Assembly (NCBI RefSeq): GCF_900091455.1
Contig: NZ_LT607412.1
Location: forward strand, 1-64,000
Direction of reading: 5' to 3'
Source: Micromonospora coriariae
GTDB lineage: Bacteria; Actinomycetota; Actinomycetes; Mycobacteriales; Micromonosporaceae
DNA length: 64,000 nucleotides
Position numbers and translations under genes: made by a program. The notes below the pieces were generated by a model. That model did not search any database and was not told the DNA's origin. It worked only from the letters and a program-made list of their open reading frames with translations. This document shows positions 17,659 to 26,721 of this stretch, one piece after another. Numbering within the stretch: position 1 is the first letter of the stretch; each line of letters opens with the position of its first letter.

Positions 17659-17892
17659 GTCGCCAGACCATCCAGCCTCCCCGGACGGGGCCAAGGTGGA
17701 GCCCATTACCGAACGACCTTGGCCCCGTCCGGGAAGGCTGGTAGCCCTTGTGGTGCCCGGCGAGGGGATCCCCGGCTGATGTCTGAGGAGAGGTCGGGGT
17801 TCGGGGCGATCCCCGAGGTCTTCCCAAGGTTTTGCGCCCTTCAGCGTGGCCGGCCGGCTGGTGCCGGCCTGAAGTCCCAGCAGGCCCGGGTG
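17647..17892 (+). repeat. Interspersed hairpin repeat, copy 2
   Basis: Starts with CCCGTCGGGCAGTCGCCAGA. The inverted repeat has arms at 17672-17697 and 17716-17741, pairing at 25 of 26 positions around an 18-nt loop. Downstream come CTTGTGGTGCCCGGCGAGG and a second small hairpin near GGTTCGGGGCGATCCCCGAG, and the element closes with GTGGCCGGCCGG. It abuts a truncated gluconolactonase on its left and the stop codon of a decayed BTAD gene on its right. Confidence 0.85.
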
Positions 17893-17893
17893 G

Positions 17894-18870
17894 CTAGTGC
17901 TTTTGCCCGCTCGAGGCTGCGCGCGGTGTCCGGACTTCTTGATGTGGGATGACGTGCTCCATGCCGGCGTCGGTCAGCCGTCGGTTGAAGGTGGTGAGCA
18001 GGTCTTCGGCAGCGGCGTGATCGCCGAGCGCTTCGAGGGCGTGTATGGCGCGGCGGTGCAGGTTTTCGTTGTACGGGTCGACGCGGATCGCGTCTTGCAG
18101 TAGGGACAGCGTGCGCCGCGGGTTGGGCTGGGTGGCGGCTAGTGCGGTGTAGGCGTCGATGACGTGCCGGCGTAGGGCTTCTCGTGGCGGGTTGAGCCAC
18201 GGCCAGTCGTGTTCGGCGGCGAGGTTGCCGGTGTGGGCGTTGATGACGGCCTGCCAGGCGGCGGGGCGTGCGGTCACTGCGGTGGCGGCATGTTCTACCG
18301 CAGCGTGGAACCGCCACAGGTCTACCTCGATGTGGTCGCGGCGCAGGCGGTAGCGGTCGCCGGTGTGCTCGATGAGCGGAGCGTCGCTGACGGCGGTGAC
18401 GGCTTTTCTGAGGTCGCTGAGGGTGGTGTAGAGGCGGGCGGTGACGGTGTGTGCGGGAAGGCCGGGCCAGATGGTGGTAGGGCTCGGCTGTTGGCGCCGC
18501 CGGGATGCACGGCGAGGAAGACCAGGGCTTGGAAGGCCGCGGTGCGTCGGATCGTCACCGGCTGGCCGTGGCTCTGCAGCGCGGTGTCGCCGAGGATTTG
18601 TAGGTGCAGTGGCTGTTTGGTGGTGTGGCGGGGCGTGGTTGGCGCTTGGCCTCGAGCGGTCTGCCGTGGGACGCGCGCCCGGGTCGGCGGTGGGTCGGCT
18701 GCCGGAGCGAGTGGCGTGTTGTGTCCCGGGTGGGGCTGGGCTTGGCTGATCACTGTGAGCAGATCGGTGGCAGCCGCCGCGTTGAGAACGCACATTCTTG
18801 GCGTTGCCGGCTGCCCCTGGGTGCCGTCGTAGGCGTGACCGGTTGCCGTGATCTCCCAGGTTGCGCCGGG
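17894..18870 (-). pseudogene. BTAD-domain regulator, frameshifted C-terminal fragment
   Basis: The C-terminal part is a clear bacterial transcriptional activator domain: VTARLYTTLSDLRKAVTAVS, RDHIEVDLWRFHAAVEHAAT, then a tetratricopeptide-like series ending RTLSLLQDAIRVDPYNENLH and GDHAAAEDLLTTFNRRLTDA. A winged-helix start (LHLQILGDTALQSHGQPVTI) precedes it in another frame, so a frameshift lies near 18490. Further upstream GQPATPRMCVLNAAAATDLL fits the tail of the large LysM/BTAD membrane proteins of this group. The 5' end is lost at a junction with a VOC gene near 18880. Confidence 0.6.
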
Positions 18871-18896
18871 CGGCCAGGCTCCGACGAGGCTCCCGG

Positions 18897-19204
18897 ACGA
18901 AGGTGACACCGGCCTCGGCCATCCGCCGGTAAGCGGCGTCGAAGTCGTCGACTCGGAGGAAGAAGCCAACTCGGCCAGCTACCTGGCTACCGATTGCGGC
19001 ACGTTGGTGTTCCCCGTCGGCGCGAGCGAGGAGAATCCCGGTCTGGGCACCCGGCGGCCGGACCACGACCCACCGCTTGGGCCGCCCGTCATTGGTCAGC
19101 GATGGGGAATCCTCGACAAGGTCGAAGCCGAGTACGTCGGTGAAGAACGCGATCGCGGGGTCATACTCGTCAACGACCAGGGCAACCAAGTCGATCTTCA
19201 CCAC
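18897..19204 (-). pseudogene. VOC (glyoxalase-like) protein, 3'-truncated
   Basis: Begins with GTG codons at 19201-19204: VVKIDLVALVVDEYDPAIAF, FTDVLGFDLVEDSPSL, KRWVVVRPPGAQTGILLARA, and VAGRVGFFLRVDDFDAAYRR with AGVTFVREPR. That is the first 100 residues of a vicinal-oxygen-chelate protein of about 125 residues. The last strand is replaced by the BTAD remnant. The final metal-ligand strand is missing, so activity is unlikely. Confidence 0.7.
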
Positions 19205-19511
19205 GACAGCGTACGCAGGGTCCCGTCGTGCTCGCCGCTCGCGCGCCGACAGCGGCAGAGATCCGGATACTGAGTCCCCCCAGTAGGGACAGGAAGTCCG
19301 TCTGCGCGGGCAGAGGGCCTCATGGGCGTGGTTGGGGGTCTCGGTCTTCGGCGAAGGCTGTCTGCTCCGCGGGTGCAACCCAGATGCCGGATAGCTGTCT
19401 GACGTGGTGGACCATGTTCTTCACTCGGCAGGTTCCCGACGCTTCGGGCGGCCGTCGCTGTCACGCTGCGCGACGCGCAACTTGCGGCGATGCCGTGCCA
19501 TACTGCGGCGC

Positions 19512-19997
19512 GTGCACGTGACCGGGGAAGTGCAGATGACGTACGGCCTGCTGCGGCGGATGAGCCAAGACGCCCAGGGCCGCTGGCAACGCGTCATGCG
19601 GATGCTCCTGCTCGCCCTCGCGGCACTGGTTGTGCTGCTGGCCACGCTGCTCGCGACACTGACCGGGTTCAACGGTCGGCTGCTCTACCTCGTGCTGGTG
19701 TTGTGTGCCGCGTTCGCCGTGACAGAACTCCATCCGGTACTGAGTTGGTTGCTGCAGCGCCGTCTCTTCGTCGAGCCGTTCCAGTACGGGGTGAGCACGT
19801 CGGGCGTCGACATCCAGACCGCGAGCAGCCGGACCCAGATCGACTGGTCCGGCATCACCCGGATTCGGCGGCGACGCCATACCTGGCTGCTGAAGTACGG
19901 AATGAGCCAGATCCCGGTGCCGCGAGCGGCGTTCTCGCCCGAGGATCAACGGATCGTGGACGACTTCATCGTCGGGCGCCCCGAGTTCGCCGGGTGA
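19512..19997 (+). CDS. YcxB-like membrane protein
   Basis: 161 residues from a GTG. After a short basic N-terminus come two adjacent membrane helices (MLLLALAALVVLLATLLATL, LLYLVLVLCAAFAVTEL), then a soluble domain typical of YcxB-like proteins: VSTSGVDIQTASSRTQIDWS, GITRIRRRRHTWLLKYGMSQ, IPVPRAAFSPEDQRIVDDFI. The family has a PH-like domain and no established function. The frame is open upstream, but homology begins at about HVTGEVQMTY. Confidence 0.75.
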   Translation: MHVTGEVQMTYGLLRRMSQDAQGRWQRVMRMLLLALAALVVLLATLLATLTGFNGRLLYLVLVLCAAFAVTELHPVLSWLLQRRLFVEPFQYGVSTSGVDIQTASSRTQIDWSGITRIRRRRHTWLLKYGMSQIPVPRAAFSPEDQRIVDDFIVGRPEFAG

Positions 19998-20262
19998 CCG
20001 TCTCCGACGCGGCCAGCCCGAGCAGCGCGACCGCCGAATTGTGCAGCACGTCGACAGCGTCCCCGCATGCAGCAGCCGACCGCTCGGCTACGGCCAGTAA
20101 CCCGTACGGCAGTTGCGCAACGCACGGATCGCGGCATTAGCGCGCGCAGTGCGGCAGATGCGGATGTCCGATCATGTTTGTTGATCGCGCCGGGCGGGGC
20201 CTCGCTCGAGGTGTTCCCAGGGGTGCGCGAACGTCAGTAGGCGGGCCCTAAACTTGCGGCTC

Positions 20263-21738
20263 GTGACGACATCCCTCACTCCGGTCGAGCTGGCCTTCGC
20301 GCTGTTGCGGGAGGGCCGTATGGGCGATGCCGAGAATCTCATGACGCGTGAGCTGCAGGCCGCCACGGACAAACATGGTCACGGCAGCCCGGAATGGGCC
20401 TCAGCTCAATGCGACCTCGGCAATGTGCTGCTCAACGCCGATCAACTCGACCGCGCGATCGAGTGCTACCGCCGCGCCGTCTCCGCGACGCCGCGCGATC
20501 AGGAGTCCCGCAAGGAGCAGTTGACCTACCGACTCAATCTGGGCTTGGCGCTGCGTATGGCCGGACGACTCGACGAGGCCGAGACGGAGTTACGGCAGGG
20601 CGTTCAGGAGCGGCTCGCCTTCTACGGTCGCGAGCATGCCGGGTACGCGTTCGGCCTGGAACCGCTGGCGGACCTGCTGCGGCAGCGTGGCGACGTGGTA
20701 GGTGCCCGGCAGGTCGTCGAGGAGGCGGTGGCCAACCTGTGGCGCAACGGGCACGAGCGGGTGGCCTCCGCGTTGGCGCTGCGAGCAGCGATTGTGCACG
20801 CCGGTGGCACCAGCGAGCCGCTCTTCGTGGGCCTGCACCAACTGCCGGACGAGGTCGTCGAGCAGGTCGGGCGAGTCGTCACCGACATGCTGGACCACGA
20901 CGATCCGGCATCCAAGCCCCTGCTCACCTCCCTGGTCACCGCCATGGAGGAGCGGCTCGGCATTGACCACCAGGCGACGCTCAACGCTCTGTCCGCGCTG
21001 GCGAACCTCGGCCGTGATCTCGGTGACCAGGCAGGACGGGTTGATGCGATCGAGCGGGTGCTCGCTTCGTACGACCGCCAGGGCCGGCAGGAGGAGGCGC
21101 TGACGGCAGCGCTCGGCTTGGCGATGGCCCAGGACGACGCCGGCGATGCCGAGGCGGCGCTGCGCACGTACGCCTCGGCGCACGCGAGGGCGGAGCGCAT
21201 CGGTCGTCCGGAGCTGCGGAGTCAGGTGCTGCGCAACTGGGGTCTCGCGCTGAAGGAGGCCGGCCAGGTGGGCCTGGCGGAGCAACGGCTGACCGAGGCA
21301 GTGAACCAGGCGCGCCGCGGCACCGACCATGACACGGTCGGCCAGGCCTGCATCGCCCTCGGCCTGTTCCTCCAGCATGAGGCCCGGCTGTCGGAGGCCC
21401 GCACGGTCCTAGAGGAGGGCCTGCCCGTCATGGATCCTGTACACCCGGACGCGATCATCGGCCGCAGCCACCTCGGTGCAGTCCTGGACGGCCGCACCTG
21501 CGGGTGCGGCGACATGGCAGGCACGATCGCCGACGCGTTCCGCGAGTTCGTCATTACCAGGCTTCCCGCGGACCTGCTCGACCGCCTCGACGTGGCGATC
21601 GTGGACGGCGACTTCAAGATCGAAGTCGGCCTGCGGCGAGAACCGACCGAATCCGAGCTCGAGCGGCTCAACGACGTCTTCCAGACCGCTCACGGGGAAT
21701 TCCGGCGGCGGATCAGCGAGCCCCGCTACGCCGACTGA
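20263..21738 (+). CDS. TPR-repeat protein with Cys-rich C-terminal segment
   Basis: 491 residues from a GTG at 20263. Most of the protein is tetratricopeptide-like helix pairs, for example QCDLGNVLLNADQLDRAIEC, LNLGLALRMAGRLDEAETEL, LGLAMAQDDAGDAEAALRTY, VLRNWGLALKEAGQVGLAEQ and IALGLFLQHEARLSEARTVL. The last 90 residues differ: a short RTCGCG cluster, then RLPADLLDRLDVAIVDGDFK and a charged tail. No signal peptide or membrane segment is seen, so a cytoplasmic scaffold role is likely. I cannot name a specific family. A separate hypothetical protein follows on the same strand. Confidence 0.75.
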   Translation: MTTSLTPVELAFALLREGRMGDAENLMTRELQAATDKHGHGSPEWASAQCDLGNVLLNADQLDRAIECYRRAVSATPRDQESRKEQLTYRLNLGLALRMAGRLDEAETELRQGVQERLAFYGREHAGYAFGLEPLADLLRQRGDVVGARQVVEEAVANLWRNGHERVASALALRAAIVHAGGTSEPLFVGLHQLPDEVVEQVGRVVTDMLDHDDPASKPLLTSLVTAMEERLGIDHQATLNALSALANLGRDLGDQAGRVDAIERVLASYDRQGRQEEALTAALGLAMAQDDAGDAEAALRTYASAHARAERIGRPELRSQVLRNWGLALKEAGQVGLAEQRLTEAVNQARRGTDHDTVGQACIALGLFLQHEARLSEARTVLEEGLPVMDPVHPDAIIGRSHLGAVLDGRTCGCGDMAGTIADAFREFVITRLPADLLDRLDVAIVDGDFKIEVGLRREPTESELERLNDVFQTAHGEFRRRISEPRYAD

Positions 21739-21905
21739 CCGCCCGACTGCCGTTGCGGTACCAGGCCATCGGAGCACGGGGCCAAGCCTCGACCTCGCCA
21801 TGATCACACGCACTGTCCTCCGCAGAGTCGGGCGGCAGCGGCTGGGGGACGCGCGGTCTGCGCGCAGTGAGCGGATGCGTCGGCTCATCTACTACCGTCC
21901 GGGCT

Positions 21906-22340
21906 GTGGCAGCCAAAGCAGCGGGAGCGTTTCGTCGGACGCCGATCGAGCGATCAGACCAGCGGGTCGCATGGGAACGGACGGACCAGGCCTTCTTCGC
22001 TGCCGGAGCGTGTCACATCCTCGCCTGGGTCTGCCGGGGTTCCTATCCAGACCGGCCCATCGAGATAATCGCGGTGCGCTTTCCGGGCGAGCGGCAGGTC
22101 TTCCACACCTACGCGGCCTGGGGTGGCTGGGCGTTCGACCACTCGGGCTGGAATCCGGAGCCGCAACTGCTGGCTGTCAACACAGACTTCCAAGGCCACC
22201 CGCTAGAACACATCAAGATCAAGGACAGTCTCGCTGAGTTCTGCGAGAAGCACCACCACCGCAGGCCGAACCAGTATTGGCATGACCCGCTCCCCCGTGC
22301 TCGCGACTACGTCGGCCGATACATCCCGCCCTGGGCGTAG
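21906..22340 (+). CDS. Hypothetical protein with conserved-looking Cys/His positions
   Basis: About 144 residues from a GTG at 21906; an earlier in-frame GTG at 21867 would give 157. The core looks like a real globular domain: RTDQAFFAAGACHILAWVCR, RPIEIIAVRFPGERQVFHTY, AAWGGWAFDHSGWNPEPQLL and EFCEKHHHRRPNQYWHDPLP. The spacing of a Cys after a helix-like FFAAGAC and a later F-H-T-Y and D-H-S-G could be a Cys-His catalytic pair, but that is speculation. It follows the TPR gene by 167 bp on the same strand. Confidence 0.55.
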   Translation: MAAKAAGAFRRTPIERSDQRVAWERTDQAFFAAGACHILAWVCRGSYPDRPIEIIAVRFPGERQVFHTYAAWGGWAFDHSGWNPEPQLLAVNTDFQGHPLEHIKIKDSLAEFCEKHHHRRPNQYWHDPLPRARDYVGRYIPPWA

Positions 22341-22482
22341 CCCCTTACCCGGGCACCCACACCGGAAAAGCACATCTGCCGAGCGGGCTTAGCTACGGAC
22401 GGTGATGGCCGCACCGGCCGCCTACGCGCTCGACCCGCGACATGAGCGGACGTTCAACCTGCTTTCCGAGGCTGACTGGTGG

Positions 22483-24879
22483 TCAACGGTGTGCGCGCAG
22501 CTGGGCCGCGATCGACGGGTCCGTGATCCGGGCATCGTCGGCGAGCAGAAATGCCTTGCTGAGGATAAGCGCGAGCCGGTCGTCCTCGAAGGGCAGGAAG
22601 ACCCGCTCGTGTAGTTGGCGTCGGGACGGCACGACGCAGAGGTACGTATTTCCAGACTCCATCAGGATGTTTGCGCTACCCAGGTGGATCTTGTAGGTGT
22701 GCAACTGTCCCCGCACGATGAGATGGCGCTCGGTCAGCTCACACCGATCGGCGAGTCTCGTGCGCGGGATGATCCGCTCCAGCGCGCTCCGCCGGGTCTG
22801 TGCCGTCGCCGTCAGCTCGGCGAGGCTCGCCTCCCGCCAGTAATCGACGTAAAGGTCGTCCCCCCGGTCCATCCAATGGGGATCGACGGCGATCGAGGTC
22901 ACGGACACGAACAGGTCCACGTCGCGCATGGCCTCGCTGAAGGCGATGGCTGGAACGTCGGCCAGCTGCGCCGGCCGCCAGGTGCCGTCGACACGGCGAT
23001 CGAACCACACCCGGCCGGTGCTGGCGCACTCGACGCCGTCCGGTTGTTGGTCGCGGAAGTCATGCCGGAACCCGACCCGCCAGGCCCCGCCGGGCAGGAC
23101 CCGGTACGCGTCGTCGGTGTCCCCGCCGTCCCACGGACCGAGCCTCGAACACGTCCAGCCCCGGCCCTTTACCAGCGCGTACAGCTGCCGGTAGTGCACG
23201 ATGTGCGCGGCGAACCGGTTGGAGTAGGTTTCGGTTTGCAGCTCGGCCGGCGTCAGCAGGTAGACCTCCCGGAACGCCTGCTTGAACGGTTGCCGCAGTT
23301 CGCGATCGGTGAGCTCATCGCGCCAGCCCCGGATCTCGTTGGCCGCCGAGTTCAGCGGATGCCACAGCCGAATGTCGGCCTCCGGCTCGGGCTCGGGCAC
23401 GGCCGTCCCGCTCAGATCCGCGAAGCCGTCGCCCGTGGGGAGCACCGACCGCCATTGGCCGGACGCGCCCGGTACTTCCCAGATCAGGCGCCGCACCACG
23501 CTCCACCCGAGACCGTTCGCCGCCAACTCGTCACGCCAGCGGCGGTACGGCAGCGTGGCGCCGGCGGTGAAGCCAAATTCCAGCGACCGGGCTACCGTCG
23601 CGAGATGTCCCCGGGCCTGCTTCACCAGGTCGCGCAGTTCCTTTACGGTGTCGGCGTGGTCGCGCCGTACAGCCGCCGGGACAGTCGCCAGCGCCTTGCC
23701 GTCCGCCCGCCGCCAGGCCAGGTCGACGTCGTGGGACAGGGTGATGACCGCGTCATACCCGCCGACGGTCACAGTCCGGACGCCATCGGACCCGAATCCG
23801 AGGTCGGGTAGTCGGAACGCCACGTCGGGCCGATCCCCCAGGGCAGTTTCGATTCGCCGCAGCTCGCGGTCGAGCTGTTTGTGTATGCCCTTGTGCCGGG
23901 CTGCGGCGCGCGCGGCACGCAGCGCGGCCAACGCCTCCGGCGTGGGGAAGTCTTCGATGGCGCGGGCCCCCTCGTGCAACAGCGCCTGCGAGGGGGCTGT
24001 CCTTGCGGCGGTCGGCGCCACGGCGACGCCCAGCAGGAGCGGTCGCAGCAGGTCCATCAGCCAGGGCTCGTCCCGCAGCAAGGCGACCCGCACCGCCCGG
24101 CCGAGCGCCCCAACCTCGTCCCTCTCGAACGCCGCGTCCGCCTTGTACGCGATCCTGCCGGACTGAATATCCGCGACCCGCCTGTGTGCCGCCTCGAGCG
24201 CCCGGTGCGCGAACGACGCGTACCCGGGCAGGTCGGCCAGTCGTTGCCACAGGTCCGGCAGCGGCGGCGGCGAGTGGTACGAGCGCTCCCCGCTCGCCTC
24301 GGCGAGCAGCGCCTGCGCGGTGAGGCCGAGCGCGGACACCACAGCGGCCTCGTCCCGGGCGATCGAATGCAACGACCACGCGAATAGTTTGCTATCGATA
24401 CGCGCGGTCAACCCGCCGCCAAGCCCGGCCAGGGCCATCAGCGCGTACGGATGATCAAGCCGGTATCGGTCGCCGAGTAGAGTGACGAGTTTCCCGGCCG
24501 ATCGCGCCGCCTCCTCCGGCAATGGCCCCTCGCAGCGGGCCAGTGCGTTGACCGCCAGCACCGCATATCCGCCGTACCCGCCCCGCTCCAGCTTCTCGAC
24601 GGCGACGGACAGCATGGCGGCACACGGTTCCGGCGTGAACGCCGGCTGCCGCAACTGGCCCGCCGTCACGATGGCCCCCACCACCCGGTGGGCGGGGTGC
24701 TGGGCCGACAGGCGAAAGGCGACGGGCAGCAGTACGCCGAGCTCCCGGTCGCTGAGCCGGGACGTGTCCACCGGCTCACGCGCGATCGGGTCGTCCTCGG
24801 CCGCCTCGGGGACGGTCAGCACCCGCAGCAGGCTGACCGCGTACGGCGACAAGGTCACATCGGGAATCACCGCGGTCAT
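22483..24879 (-). CDS. DUF4132 domain protein
   Basis: A 798-residue cytoplasmic protein. The N-terminal half is a helical-repeat region (LSDRELGVLLPVAFRLSAQH, VEKLERGGYGGYAVLAVNAL, RDEAAVVSALGLTAQALLAE). The C-terminal part, from about residue 500, contains a DUF4132-type domain: NEIRGWRDELTDRELRQPFK, QAFREVYLLTPAELQTETYS, NRFAAHIVHYRQLYALVKGR, with a following beta-rich region (VDLFVSVTSIAVDPHWMDRG, LIVRGQLHTYKIHLGSANIL). DUF4132 proteins include the YehI/MolR-like group, whose biochemical role is unsettled. Its ATG overlaps the TGA of the preceding small gene (TGATG), so the two are translationally coupled. No WGR domain is seen in this copy. Confidence 0.8.
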   Translation of the reverse strand: MTAVIPDVTLSPYAVSLLRVLTVPEAAEDDPIAREPVDTSRLSDRELGVLLPVAFRLSAQHPAHRVVGAIVTAGQLRQPAFTPEPCAAMLSVAVEKLERGGYGGYAVLAVNALARCEGPLPEEAARSAGKLVTLLGDRYRLDHPYALMALAGLGGGLTARIDSKLFAWSLHSIARDEAAVVSALGLTAQALLAEASGERSYHSPPPLPDLWQRLADLPGYASFAHRALEAAHRRVADIQSGRIAYKADAAFERDEVGALGRAVRVALLRDEPWLMDLLRPLLLGVAVAPTAARTAPSQALLHEGARAIEDFPTPEALAALRAARAAARHKGIHKQLDRELRRIETALGDRPDVAFRLPDLGFGSDGVRTVTVGGYDAVITLSHDVDLAWRRADGKALATVPAAVRRDHADTVKELRDLVKQARGHLATVARSLEFGFTAGATLPYRRWRDELAANGLGWSVVRRLIWEVPGASGQWRSVLPTGDGFADLSGTAVPEPEPEADIRLWHPLNSAANEIRGWRDELTDRELRQPFKQAFREVYLLTPAELQTETYSNRFAAHIVHYRQLYALVKGRGWTCSRLGPWDGGDTDDAYRVLPGGAWRVGFRHDFRDQQPDGVECASTGRVWFDRRVDGTWRPAQLADVPAIAFSEAMRDVDLFVSVTSIAVDPHWMDRGDDLYVDYWREASLAELTATAQTRRSALERIIPRTRLADRCELTERHLIVRGQLHTYKIHLGSANILMESGNTYLCVVPSRRQLHERVFLPFEDDRLALILSKAFLLADDARITDPSIAAQLRAHR

Positions 24880-25265
24880 CAACCACCGACCAGGGGAACG
24901 AGCCGGAGAAACATGATCTCGGTGCCCGTCCGAAGATCGACCTGCGCGTCGAGGTCCTCGACCTGCCGGTCGTCGACGAGCACGATGAATCCGTTGCGAC
25001 TGAACGCCTCCACCGCGCGATCGTACTGGCGGTGCGGATCGACCCGCCGATGCTCGTACACGGGGGCGCCATTGAGCCCACGCTCGATCTCCGACGGCTG
25101 CACCAGTCCCCGGAACTCTCCCGAGCGCCGGGCGTTGTGCTCCGCAACCTCCTGGAACACACGGCGACGAATGACCTCGCGCAGCGGCAGCCGCTCCTCG
25201 AAGATCTCCAGATGCCACGCGTCGGGCCCGCGACCCGCGGTCGTTTCATCGACGATGCTTATCAT
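24879..25265 (-). CDS. Small ubiquitin-like (beta-grasp) candidate ending in Gly-Gly
   Basis: 128 residues. The C-terminus reads GFIVLVDDRQVEDLDAQVDL then RTGTEIMFLRLVPLVGG and stops directly after the two glycines. This pattern (strand, V-xx-LD, a turn, a hydrophobic strand and terminal GG) matches MoaD, ThiS and ubiquitin-like carriers. The N-terminal part gives two strands (MISIVDET, AWHLEIFEE) and a helix (REVIRRRVFQEVAEHNARRS), again in beta-grasp order, with an insert of about 40 residues after it. I chose the ATG at 25265; a longer frame upstream has no homology support. It is coupled to the DUF4132 gene. The fold assignment is an inference from pattern, not from a search. Confidence 0.6.
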   Translation of the reverse strand: MISIVDETTAGRGPDAWHLEIFEERLPLREVIRRRVFQEVAEHNARRSGEFRGLVQPSEIERGLNGAPVYEHRRVDPHRQYDRAVEAFSRNGFIVLVDDRQVEDLDAQVDLRTGTEIMFLRLVPLVGG

Positions 25266-25492
25266 CACCACGGCGGTCAGCCTGCCAAACAGGGCCGACA
25301 ATTCCCCATCGCGCCGCCTGGCATCTCGTGCCTGCCCAACCGGAGCGACCCCATCCTCTGAACGCCCGCTCATGGGTCAAAGCCGCGCGGTCAGCGGCAG
25401 TTAATGACGCGCGAGGGCCCTTTTGCGGGGGCCATGGGAGGAGCCGATCGCCTCGTGCGGCAGGGGACTCGCCGTGGCAGCGTCGCTCTACG

Positions 25493-25822
25493 ATGGCCTG
25501 CATGCTGCCGATCGAGGATGATGCACTGCTGGGCATCCGGCGGAGCGCGGTGTACCGAACCGCCGTGTGGTTGGCTCGCCTGGCCAACCTTGTGCTGCTT
25601 CCGGTGGTTGTCTGGGGCATCGTCTCCGTAGCGCAGATTGCGCCCACGCTGCCGCAACCGGTCTTCATGGGGGCCTGGGCAGTCGGCTGCGTGACGCTCG
25701 TGCCCGCCGTGGTGCTCTTCTACCGCTCCGGCATCTCCTTCGGGCGCAGGGGCTTGACCTGGGTCACCGACGAGCGTGTTGGCAACGCGGTCCTTCGGGA
25801 TGTCTTTTGGCTCCGCCGCTGA
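25493..25822 (+). CDS. Small two-helix membrane protein
   Basis: 109 residues from the ATG at 25493 (or 106 from 25502). Two membrane helices (VWLARLANLVLLPVVVWGIV, FMGAWAVGCVTLVPAVVLFY) are followed by a short soluble tail (RRGLTWVTDERVGNAVLRDV). Nothing identifies a function. It faces away from the DUF4132 pair. Confidence 0.5.
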   Translation: MACMLPIEDDALLGIRRSAVYRTAVWLARLANLVLLPVVVWGIVSVAQIAPTLPQPVFMGAWAVGCVTLVPAVVLFYRSGISFGRRGLTWVTDERVGNAVLRDVFWLRR

Positions 25823-26064
25823 CGAGCAGTGGTTCTCGCCAAAGCCGTACCCGCGACGGAGAGGCAGGCAACGGCTCATCGGCACGACGGTGCGCCGGCT
25901 TGACCCGGTTGTCGTGACGCCGCATAGGCGCGGTCGGCGGCCAGAACCGGATGGTGCGCCGCTGACGCTGGGGCCGCTGGGCTTGCTCCATGGTTCGTCA
26001 AAGCCGCCGTCCTCCGTCTTCATGCCCCACCGGCTCGCTACTGCTCCCTAGCTAGCCTGTCCGG

Positions 26065-26526
26065 GTGTCTGATCTTCGCTTCGAGACGGTGCGGCCAGAC
26101 GGCGGCGATGCCGTCCTCACGGACTGGCAGCACGTCCACAACGTAATCATCGCTACCGAGCCGCTCTCGGTCGAGGAGATCCGAGTACGCGCCCACCGCA
26201 ACCGCCTGACCGCCACGTATCACGGCGACACGCTCGTGGGCTGCTCGACGGTCCGTCCGCCGGCCGACGACCGGGCAACGGCGACGGTTATCATCCGCGT
26301 CCTGCCTGAGCACCGCCGGCAAGGCTTCGGCGAGCAGATGTACGTTGAGGCACTCGCCACGGCGTACGAGATCGGCGCCCGAGTGATAGAGACCGTCGTG
26401 CTGGCTTCCAACGAGGAAGGTCTACGGTTCGCCGAACGGCACGGCTATGTCGAGATCGACCGATACATCCTCGACGGCGACACGACCCCGTTCATCGACC
26501 TCCGGTTGACCGACACCGCAGGGTGA
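26065..26526 (+). CDS. GNAT family N-acetyltransferase
   Basis: 153 residues from a GTG. The central strand-loop-helix VIIRVLPEHRRQGFGEQMYV is the acetyl-CoA-binding motif (R-R-x-G-F-G), and VIETVVLASNEEGLRFAERH then GYVEIDRY is the usual C-terminal part. The N-terminal segment (HVHNVIIATEPLSVEEIRVR) is typical of single-domain actinobacterial GNATs. Substrate unknown. It stands alone between the membrane protein and the sigma-factor operon. Confidence 0.8.
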   Translation: MSDLRFETVRPDGGDAVLTDWQHVHNVIIATEPLSVEEIRVRAHRNRLTATYHGDTLVGCSTVRPPADDRATATVIIRVLPEHRRQGFGEQMYVEALATAYEIGARVIETVVLASNEEGLRFAERHGYVEIDRYILDGDTTPFIDLRLTDTAG

Positions 26527-26721
26527 TTCCTCCGCACTGTCATCGATAAATCCGTGCGTTGAGGGCGACGTGGCCGTGTTTGCGGTGGCCGATCAGGTCG
26601 CTGGCTGTTCAACTTACCGCCTGTCGGCGTACTCGTTGATATGGCTGGCTGAATGGAACGGTGATCCGGAACTGTTCCGTTGAGGATCATCTTAGGTTCA
26701 TGATCGACGGAGGAGGTGGGA

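Noticed and set aside
17894..19378. One minus-strand gene of 494 codons
   Set aside because: It joins a VOC fragment and a BTAD fragment through a stretch read in the wrong frame, and is two pseudogenes.
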